19,869 nt of DNA from an uncultured Collinsella sp. GTDB taxonomy: Bacteria > Actinomycetota > Coriobacteriia > Coriobacteriales > Coriobacteriaceae. The DNA lies in contig CAAEUX010000040.1 in the NCBI GenBank assembly GCA_900759335.1, positions 1-19,869 on the forward strand, in the 5' to 3' direction. The position numbers and the translations under genes are program-made. Below, in pieces: positions 14,410 through 19,869 of this stretch (position 1 is its first letter; each line of letters begins with the position of its first letter). Below the pieces are notes generated by a model that made no database searches, had not been told where the DNA came from, and saw only the letters and a program-made list of their open reading frames with translations.

Positions 14410-15058
14410 GGGCGTCCTCCTGAAACGTCGTTGCATCGTTGTTGTCGGCATCGGTGACGGCACTATCGTCCTCACCGTCGTCATCGCCGACCCAACGAAG
14501 CAGGTCGACCGAGGTAATGCCGTAGCGCTTCTCGCGTACAGTCTCAAAGCCTGCCGGATGCGCGCCCGCATCGGCGGCGGCATGCTCAAACAGGGCATAA
14601 GCACCAGGTGCAAGCAGACCCTGCTGAGCCAGGTTCTGCAGCAATTCCTCGACCGGCTCGGCACCAAAGGCATACGGCGGGTCGAGCAGGACCAGATCAA
14701 AGGGGCCGCCCGGTACACGACCGCGCGAGGCGCTCGCCAGCATGTCGCCCGTGACCACGCGCCAACGCGCACGGTCACGGCAGAGCGACTCGATATTCTT
14801 GGTAATGAGCCGCGCGGCGTTGCGATCGATCTCAAACGTCGTGAGCGAGCGGGCCCCACGAGAGAGCATCTCTAACCCTAAGGCACCGGAGCCGCCAAAG
14901 GCGTCCAGAACACGAACCTCGTCCAAATCGAAATCGAATGCCGACATGACCATAGATGCGCACGCCTCGCGCACGCGATCGGTCGTGGGGCGAGTGACAT
15001 CGCGACCACGGGGCTCCTCGATCTTACGACCGCGCCATTCGCCGCCGATGATTCTCAT
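14402..15058 (-). CDS. rsmD: 16S rRNA (guanine-966-N2) methyltransferase RsmD
   Basis: RsmD methylates G966 of 16S rRNA (E. coli numbering) during 30S assembly. The 218 residues start MRIIGGEWRGRKI and continue with TRPTTDRVREA at 22-32, both typical of RsmD. The S-adenosylmethionine loop is DAFGGSGALGLE at 52-63, and the catalytic motif is LLDPPY at 124-129. The last 30 residues are a strongly acidic, low-complexity tail (GDDDGEDD and onwards) beyond the usual end near 185 and are probably disordered. The start overlaps the recG stop as ATGA, with AAGGAGG nine bases upstream. The end overlaps coaD by eight bases. Confidence 0.95.
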   Translation of the reverse strand: MRIIGGEWRGRKIEEPRGRDVTRPTTDRVREACASMVMSAFDFDLDEVRVLDAFGGSGALGLEMLSRGARSLTTFEIDRNAARLITKNIESLCRDRARWRVVTGDMLASASRGRVPGGPFDLVLLDPPYAFGAEPVEELLQNLAQQGLLAPGAYALFEHAAADAGAHPAGFETVREKRYGITSVDLLRWVGDDDGEDDSAVTDADNNDATTFQEDAHE

Positions 15059-17232
15059 CCTCCGCTGACCTCCTTAAAAATGTGTCGATATCGCATGGCG
15101 ACCGCATCGCGCAGAGGGCGCGTCGCCACGGAGTCAAGGGTGCAAGCATACCGCAAGAGCTCGACCGCGTCCAAATGGGCCCACTCAATCAGCTCCTCGT
15201 CGGCATCCAGGTCGACAAAGCGCAGGGTCACACCACCATGCTGGCGGTACCCCAGGATTTCGCCCTCGTGGCGCAAACGCAGGTCCATCTGGGCGAGCGT
15301 AAAGCCGTCCGAGGTCTTTTCGAGCGACTGGAGACGGTCTTGCGCCGCCGATGCGCCGCCGTTGCCCTTGGAGTGCGTCATAACCAGGCAGGTGCCCGAC
15401 ACGCTGCCGCGGCCCACGCGACCGCGCAGCTGGTGCAAGGCCGCCAAGCCAAAGCGCTCACCGTTCTCGATGACCATAACGGTGGCGTTAGGCACGTCGA
15501 CGCCCACCTCGACCACCGTGGTCGAGACGAGCACGTCGATCTCGCCACGCTTGAAGGCGTCGATCACACGATCCTTCTCCCCCGCCGGCATGCGGCCGTG
15601 AAGGCGCTCGATGACAAAACCCGGCAACGCCAGACGCAGGCGGTCGAGCTCGGTCGCCGTATCATGCAGCGGCACGGGGACCGTCACGCGGCCCCCCTCG
15701 TCGCGGGCGATACCGGGCACGTCCTCCAACTCATCGGCCGAGTCACTCGGCTCCACGAGCGGGCAAATCACGTAGGCCTGCTGACCTTTTTCATGCGCTT
15801 CGCGGATGGCGCCATAGGCGAGGTCGCGGCTCGACTCGGTGAGCACGCGTGTCGTCACGCCAGCGCCAGGGACGGGCCGATGGCGGATGATGCTCGTATC
15901 CAGATCGCCGTAGACCGAAAGCGCCAGCGTACGCGGGATGGGCGTTGCGGTCATAACGAGCAAATCGGCACCGGGGCCCTTCGCGCGTAGGGCGTTGCGC
16001 TGGCCAACGCCAAAGCGGTGCTGCTCGTCGATGACAACAAGCGACAGATGCTTGAACGCAACGGTATCCGAAAGCACCGCATGGGTGCCAAAGAGCACGT
16101 CAAGCTCGCCCGATTCCAGCTGGGCATGGATGCGCTCGCGCTCTGCGGCCGGCGTGGCGCCCGTCAGAAGCGCCCAGGACATGCCGGCCTGCGAGAGCAG
16201 AGGGCCGGTCTTATCGGCATATTGGCGCGCCAGCACGCCCGTGGGCGCCATAACGCAGGCCTGCGTGCCGCTATCGGCAGCCACAGCCAGCGCGCAGGCG
16301 GCAACGGCGGTCTTACCGGTACCGACATCGCCCAGCAGCAGACGGTTCATCACGCGCCCGCCATCGCACATGTCATGCAGGATGTCTTGGAATGCGGCCT
16401 CCTGCTCGTCGCTCAGCGAAAACGGAAGGGCCTGTTTAAGCGCGCCCAGATGCTCGCCCGCGGTGTGGGCATAGGGCACCACATCGACCAGGCCGCCGTC
16501 GTTGCGCAGACGCAGCGCCAGCTGCAGGTAGAGGCACTCCTCGTAGGCAAGACGCCGGCGTGCGATGTCGCGCTCAGCCATGCTCGAGGGAAAGTGGATC
16601 GAACGCAACGCGCGGGCATTGCTCATGAGCTTCCGCTTTGCGCGCAGCGGCGCGGGAATCGGATCGAACGGATTGCCGACGACCTCGAGCGCGCCGCTTA
16701 CGATGCGGCGCATCCACGCCTGGCTCACGCCATCGCTCACGTAATGGACCGGCAGAATGGTGCCTGCGGCGCGCCCGTCCTCGAGCTTTTCAAAGTGGGG
16801 CGAGGCCATCTGCTTAAAACCGTAGGCAAACTCGACCTTGCCCATCACGGCCAAGCGGTCGCCCTGCTTAAGCTGCTGGGCAATCCAGGGCTGGCGGAAA
16901 AAGGCGACCTGTAGCACGCCCGTCTCGTCAACAAGTGAGACCTCAGTCACCTGCATGCGCGGGCGCGGCTGCTTTTGGACGATACGGTCGACCGTGGCGA
17001 TGATGGTGCACACGGTGCCGATGGGCGCCATCTCGATGGACCACGAACGGGTAAAGTCGAGGTATCGATGAGGGATATGGAGAAGGAGGTCCCCCACCGT
17101 CCGAATTCCCAGACGGCGAAGGGCCTCCTCACGTTTACCCGAAACATATTTGAGTCGCGCGATATCCTCGTCGAGCGCATTGCTCTGGGCAAAGCGCTCC
17201 GAGACGCGCGGCACGGAGCACAGCTCGGACAT
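15055..17232 (-). CDS. recG: ATP-dependent DNA helicase RecG
   Basis: RecG reverses stalled replication forks and migrates Holliday junctions. The 725 residues show the wedge/OB domain (about 60-160, with HIPHRYLDF near 52-60). The helicase core follows: Walker A GDVGTGKT at 301-308, DEQH at 402-405, TATPIPRTLAL at 428-438, VVEVGVDVPNA at 573-583 and QLRGRVGRG at 601-609. The RecG C-terminal region with LRHEGEILGYRQHG comes next. A length somewhat over 700 is normal for Gram-positive RecG. The ATG at 17230-17232 lies ten bases after the fakA stop and has only a weak upstream site (AGTAGG), so coupling to fakA is likely. The fakA-recG order is common in Gram-positive bacteria. Confidence 0.97.
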   Translation of the reverse strand: MSELCSVPRVSERFAQSNALDEDIARLKYVSGKREEALRRLGIRTVGDLLLHIPHRYLDFTRSWSIEMAPIGTVCTIIATVDRIVQKQPRPRMQVTEVSLVDETGVLQVAFFRQPWIAQQLKQGDRLAVMGKVEFAYGFKQMASPHFEKLEDGRAAGTILPVHYVSDGVSQAWMRRIVSGALEVVGNPFDPIPAPLRAKRKLMSNARALRSIHFPSSMAERDIARRRLAYEECLYLQLALRLRNDGGLVDVVPYAHTAGEHLGALKQALPFSLSDEQEAAFQDILHDMCDGGRVMNRLLLGDVGTGKTAVAACALAVAADSGTQACVMAPTGVLARQYADKTGPLLSQAGMSWALLTGATPAAERERIHAQLESGELDVLFGTHAVLSDTVAFKHLSLVVIDEQHRFGVGQRNALRAKGPGADLLVMTATPIPRTLALSVYGDLDTSIIRHRPVPGAGVTTRVLTESSRDLAYGAIREAHEKGQQAYVICPLVEPSDSADELEDVPGIARDEGGRVTVPVPLHDTATELDRLRLALPGFVIERLHGRMPAGEKDRVIDAFKRGEIDVLVSTTVVEVGVDVPNATVMVIENGERFGLAALHQLRGRVGRGSVSGTCLVMTHSKGNGGASAAQDRLQSLEKTSDGFTLAQMDLRLRHEGEILGYRQHGGVTLRFVDLDADEELIEWAHLDAVELLRYACTLDSVATRPLRDAVAMRYRHIFKEVSGG

Positions 17233-17242
17233 GGGCAGTTGC

Positions 17243-18904
17243 CTACTCGATCGAGAAGATCACGGGATAGAGCGGCTGCTCGCCACGATGGGCGTCAATC
17301 TCCAGATCGGGCTGAGTCTCCTCGATAGCGTCGACGATCTCCTGGAAGGCCTCATCGGACAGCTCCTCGCCGGCCAGAATCGTCAGCGCGTCGCCCTCCT
17401 CTTCCTCCTGCATGCGGTTGATGCAGTCGAGCGTGACCTGCTTCACGTCGGAGCCGACCACGTCGATGGAGCCGGCGATGATACCCATGACGTCACCGGA
17501 GTGAATCGGAGAGCCGTCGGAGGCGCTGGAATCGCGCACGGCGCGGGTGACCTCGCCATCGCGGACCTCGCTGATGGCGTCGACCATGGCGGCGACGGCG
17601 TCCTCGAGCTCGGAATCGGGCAGGACCGCAAATAGCGCGGAGAAGGCCTGCGGAACGGTCTTGGTGGGAACGACGGCGACCTTCTTGTCCGTGCAGGCAG
17701 AAGCGGCAGCCTCGGCAGCCATGCGGATGTTGCCGTTGTTGGGCAGAATGATGACTGAGGTCGCGTTAACCTGATCAACGGCGCCCAGCAGGTCTGCAGT
17801 CGAGGGGTTCATGGTCTGACCACCCGACACGATCACGTCGACGCCGAGGGACTTGAGGATGTCGGCCTCGCCGGACCCAGCGGCAACGGCGACAAAGCCC
17901 AGCGCCTTGGCGGGCTCGGCGGCCTTTTCCTGGTCCTCGTGAATCTTGGCGGTACGGTCGTGGGCCTCCATCTCCATGTTGTGGATAAAGACCTCGTAGA
18001 TCTGACCAAGCTGCAGCATGTGCTCGAGCACCAGGTTGGGGGTGTTGGAGTGCACATGGATCTTGTAGTCGGGGTAGGCGCCCACGAGCAGCTCACAGTC
18101 GCCCATGGAGCCCAGGAACTTAAGGCACTCGTCCTCGTCAAAGGGAGCATCGGCCTTAAAGAGGAACTCGTTGCAGTAGCGGAACTCCGAGCCCTCCCAA
18201 TCGTCGTTGGCCTCGATCTCAACGCGACCAAGAGCGGCATCGCGGGCAGAGCCAGCGGAATCAAACGTGGCGGAGAAATCCTCGACCACGGTGCTGCGGC
18301 CGAGCGCAGCGGCAACAAAGTTCTCCAGGAAGATGGCAAAGCCAAAGGCGCCGGAGTCGACCACGCCGTTCTCCTTCAGAACGGGCAGCAGGTCGGGCGT
18401 GCGGGCGACGGACTGGTACGCCTCAACGACAATGGCATCGAGCGCATCCTCAGCCGAGAACTTCTTCTTCTCGCACTCATCGGCCTTGGTCGAGACATCG
18501 CGCAGGACCGTGAGGATCGTGCCCTCGATGGGCTTGCGGACAGCCTGGAAGGCGACCTTGACGGCGCGACGGAAGGCGAAGGCAATGTTGGCGGACGTAA
18601 TGGGCTCATCGGCAGAGACAAGGCCCTCGGCCACGCCGCGCAGAATCTGCGAGGTGATGACGCCGGAGTTACCGCGGGCGCCCATAAGGGAGCCGTGGGT
18701 GATGGCGCCTGCGATGGCCTCCATGTCGGCATCGGCGGGAAGGGCGGAAAGCTCCTTGGTCACCGAGGCGAGCGTGAGCGACATGTTGGTACCGGTGTCG
18801 CCGTCGGGTACGGGGAAGACGTTGAGCTTGTTGATCTCCTCGGCCTTGTCGGAAACGGCAGCCGCAGCGATCGGAAAACAGGTGCGAATGGTCTTTGCAA
18901 TCAT
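17243..18904 (-). CDS. fakA: Fatty acid kinase catalytic subunit FakA-like (DAK2 domain, YloV family)
   Basis: FakA phosphorylates fatty acids presented by a FakB (DegV-type) partner. The acyl-phosphate made is the same intermediate PlsX produces, so free fatty acids can enter phospholipids. The 553 residues start with a DAK2 kinase domain whose metal-ATP motif is PVPDGDTGTNM at 31-41 (Asp34 and Asp36). Its GSLMGARGNSGVITSQILRG segment near 70-90 is highly conserved. The rest matches the middle and C-terminal parts of the YloV family, including HVHSNTPN and the VSGGQTMNPSTADLL segment. The length is typical. GGAG lies 12 bases before the ATG, a long spacing. asp23 precedes it by 27 bases, the usual yloU-yloV pairing. 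No fakB is in the window. Confidence 0.92.
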   Translation of the reverse strand: MIAKTIRTCFPIAAAAVSDKAEEINKLNVFPVPDGDTGTNMSLTLASVTKELSALPADADMEAIAGAITHGSLMGARGNSGVITSQILRGVAEGLVSADEPITSANIAFAFRRAVKVAFQAVRKPIEGTILTVLRDVSTKADECEKKKFSAEDALDAIVVEAYQSVARTPDLLPVLKENGVVDSGAFGFAIFLENFVAAALGRSTVVEDFSATFDSAGSARDAALGRVEIEANDDWEGSEFRYCNEFLFKADAPFDEDECLKFLGSMGDCELLVGAYPDYKIHVHSNTPNLVLEHMLQLGQIYEVFIHNMEMEAHDRTAKIHEDQEKAAEPAKALGFVAVAAGSGEADILKSLGVDVIVSGGQTMNPSTADLLGAVDQVNATSVIILPNNGNIRMAAEAAASACTDKKVAVVPTKTVPQAFSALFAVLPDSELEDAVAAMVDAISEVRDGEVTRAVRDSSASDGSPIHSGDVMGIIAGSIDVVGSDVKQVTLDCINRMQEEEEGDALTILAGEELSDEAFQEIVDAIEETQPDLEIDAHRGEQPLYPVIFSIE

Positions 18905-18931
18905 GGGTATTTGAATCTCCGTTTTCGGATG

Positions 18932-19288
18932 CTAGTTCAGACGGCTCTTGAGCGCGTCGATATGGATGCCAATCTTAAGGCTGGCGGGATCGATCTGGGC
19001 GATCTCCTGCAGGGTGAAGGCAACGGAGCTCGAAAGATTGTGGCAGACGGACTTCATGTTGACGCCGTTCTCGAGCACGACGTGAAGATCGACCGTAAGG
19101 CCGTTCTCGTCGGCGGAGACAAGCACGCCCTTGCGGAGGCGCTGACCGGCAAGCAGGCGCACGCTCTCGGCGCCCTGGAGCTGCTCAGCCATACCGACAA
19201 CGCCATAGCACGTCATCGCGGCATAACCGGCAATATCGGCAATAACGTCGTTCGAGACGCTCAGGCTGCCGTTAATGGTCTCAGACAC
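18932..19288 (-). CDS. Asp23/Gls24 family envelope stress response protein
   Basis: The 118-residue protein belongs to the Asp23/Gls24 (YloU) family, small proteins that form assemblies at the inner membrane face and respond to alkaline or envelope stress. The family core is visible as NDVIADIAGYAAMTCYGVVGMAEQ near 12-35, then GLTVDLHVVLENGVNMKSVCHNLSSSVAFTLQE. It has no membrane segment. The start is GTG at 19286-19288, with AAAAGGAG six bases upstream; an upstream ATG lacks a site and would add residues foreign to the family. It heads the asp23-fakA-recG run. rpmB, often adjacent to this pair in other genomes, is not here. Confidence 0.88.
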   Translation of the reverse strand: MSETINGSLSVSNDVIADIAGYAAMTCYGVVGMAEQLQGAESVRLLAGQRLRKGVLVSADENGLTVDLHVVLENGVNMKSVCHNLSSSVAFTLQEIAQIDPASLKIGIHIDALKSRLN

Positions 19289-19305
19289 AAGAATCTCCTT
19301 TTCTT

Positions 19306-19320
19306 GGTGCTCGCGGCACC
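19306..19320 (-). other. Small hairpin in the asp23 leader
   Basis: GGTGC and GCACC pair around a five-base loop, 18 bases before the asp23 start. It may affect mRNA stability. Weak evidence. Confidence 0.3.
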
Positions 19321-19345
19321 ATGTCGTGGGAGCAATCATTGCAAT

Positions 19346-19351
19346 ATTCTA
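19346..19351 (-). promoter_or_regulatory. Candidate -10 box for the asp23-fakA-recG run
   Basis: TAGAAT on the minus strand, 58 bases before the GTG start. It is the same hexamer proposed for acpP. The -35 region reads poorly, so this is tentative. Confidence 0.35.
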
Positions 19352-19446
19352 CAACGACCGCGCCATGTTGAGGTGGCGGGCCTCGGGATTACATCCTCGA
19401 CACGAAATGTTGATACGGTAACGTTCGCGAACGGCGATCGCGGCAT

Positions 19447-19477
19447 GAAAAAACCCGCCGCATAAGCGACGGGTTTT
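19447..19477 (-). terminator. Terminator after the tRNA-Asn genes
   Basis: AAAACCCG pairs with CGGGTTTT; one mismatch and three more pairs close a four-base loop. Six T residues follow on the minus strand, and four Ts appear on the plus strand, so it may work both ways. It starts eight bases past the tRNA 3' end. Confidence 0.85.
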
Positions 19478-19483
19478 ACAACC

Positions 19484-19558
19484 TGGCTCCCCGGGTAGGA
19501 CTCGAACCTACAACAGCGCGGTTAACAGCCGCGTGCTCTACCATTGAGCTACCGAGGA
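19484..19558 (-). tRNA. tRNA-Asn (anticodon GTT), second copy in transcription order
   Basis: The 75 bases include an encoded CCA. The acceptor stem TCCTCGG pairs with CCGGGGA with one G-U pair, the discriminator is G, and the anticodon loop reads CTGTTAA with GTT at the centre. The T arm has the usual GGTTCGAGTCC. It is identical to the neighbouring copy and is followed by a terminator. Confidence 0.97.
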
Positions 19559-19564
19559 ATTTAA

Positions 19565-19582
19565 AGCCCAACAGAAAGGGCT
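19565..19582 (-). other. Short hairpin in the tRNA-Asn spacer
   Basis: AGCCC and GGGCT pair around an eight-base loop and are followed by TTTAAATT on the minus strand. It could be a weak terminator or a processing signal between the two tRNAs. Confidence 0.35.
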
Positions 19583-19591
19583 GGAAAATTC

Positions 19592-19666
19592 TGGCTCCCC
19601 GGGTAGGACTCGAACCTACAACAGCGCGGTTAACAGCCGCGTGCTCTACCATTGAGCTACCGAGGA
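19592..19666 (-). tRNA. tRNA-Asn (anticodon GTT), first copy in transcription order
   Basis: Same 75-base sequence as the copy at 19484-19558, with encoded CCA and GTT anticodon. The identity extends one base on the 3' side and two on the 5' side, giving a 78-base direct repeat at 108-base spacing. It lies just downstream of a consensus-like promoter. Confidence 0.97.
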
Positions 19667-19696
19667 ATAGGTGCGTGCTCTCAAGCAACGAAGTTT

Positions 19697-19724
19697 ATTA
19701 TACGGACGAATCAGCTCAGGGCAA
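19697..19724 (-). promoter_or_regulatory. Promoter of the tRNA-Asn pair
   Basis: On the minus strand TTGCCC (19719-19724), a 16-base spacer and a perfect TATAAT (19697-19702) place the start about 24 bases before the first tRNA. It is the most consensus-like promoter in the window. Confidence 0.8.
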
Positions 19725-19760
19725 GAACTTTTTTAAGAAATTTTCCGACCTAATCATTGG

Positions 19761-19796
19761 GGACGTTCTTAAACGACTAGTCATTCAAGAACGTCC
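19761..19796 (-). repeat. REP-like imperfect palindrome
   Basis: A 36-base dyad has ten perfectly paired bases at each end (GGACGTTCTT with AAGAACGTCC) and a GACTAGTC centre. Only two positions fail to pair on the plus strand (A opposite C); on the minus strand both become G-U pairs. TTGG on the left and ATTA on the right flank it. No gene overlaps it. It resembles REP or small mobile palindromes, but no second copy lies in the window. Confidence 0.6.
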
Positions 19797-19869
19797 ATTA
19801 CAGTCGAAATTGTCAGCCTGGGACCATCTCGGGCTACGATTGAGGCGCGCCCAGAACGGGCCGCCGACC
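19797..19869. other. Right-end stretch with no recognised gene
   Basis: I see no recognisable gene here. A possible imperfect hairpin lies at 19844-19865 (GGC and GCCC pairing with GGGC and GCC). On the minus strand it could belong to the end of a gene outside the window, but this cannot be decided. Confidence 0.4.

Noticed and set aside
17221..19345. Missing rpmB next to the asp23-fakA pair as a sign of rearrangement
   Set aside because: rpmB position varies among lineages, and nothing at the junction shows a breakpoint.
19422..19433. 12-bp palindrome CGTTCGCGAACG upstream of the asp23 gene
   Set aside because: It resembles a LexA-type site only loosely, as the half-sites are in the wrong order, and lies far from the candidate promoter; likely chance in GC-rich DNA.
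17939..19465. Plus-strand open frame of about 500 codons opposite fakA and asp23
   Set aside because: It runs across two real genes and the promoter region between asp23 and the tRNAs, has no family features and no ribosome binding site.
19476..19688. Open frame across the two tRNA genes with a repeated peptide
   Set aside because: The peptide repeat is the translation of duplicated tRNA genes, a well-known false gene call.

Overview
The window looks like a core-chromosome segment of a high-GC Coriobacteriia bacterium. A Collinsella-like genome is my best guess, from gene order and the feel of the proteins; it is an inference, not a database result. From 4395 to 19288 every gene lies on the minus strand in a tight housekeeping run. 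Many junctions there overlap or sit within a few bases: TAATG at ftsY/smc and at DUF177/coiled-coil, ATGA at rsmD/recG, and an 8-base overlap at coaD/rsmD.

Left end (1-3281, minus strand): a MATE transporter only half the normal length with a strong hairpin just past its stop, a TrmH/SpoU-type RNA 2'-O-methyltransferase, then folA (DHFR) and thyA (thymidylate synthase), which work together in the folate/dTMP cycle. Centre-left (3282-4394): the only plus-strand gene, a DUF134 regulator fused to a NifX/NifB-type cofactor-binding domain with a Cys/His-rich tail. Its promoter carries paired repeats, a near-perfect Shine-Dalgarno site sits inside the gene before the second domain, and seven 11-bp tandem repeats abut a long hairpin shared with the convergent ffh.

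Main run, read in the direction of transcription (right to left): asp23-like, fakA and recG; rsmD and coaD; a coiled-coil protein, DUF177 (YceD) and rpmF (59 codons); plsX; acpP; rnc, smc, ftsY and ffh. FakA, PlsX and AcpP link fatty-acid activation to phospholipid synthesis. Rnc, YceD and L32 concern rRNA and ribosomes, RecG and Smc the chromosome, and FtsY and Ffh co-translational membrane targeting. Hairpins between rpmF and plsX and in the acpP leader suggest that the lipid genes are punctuated or regulated separately inside the run.

Right end (19289-19869): a terminator, two identical tRNA-Asn(GTT) genes with a consensus-like promoter, and a REP-like palindrome. Nothing recognisable follows it. 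I see no CRISPR array, prophage, insertion sequence or defence locus. The most unusual items are the in-frame two-start DUF134/NifX gene, the truncated MATE gene, the acpP leader palindrome and the REP-like element.
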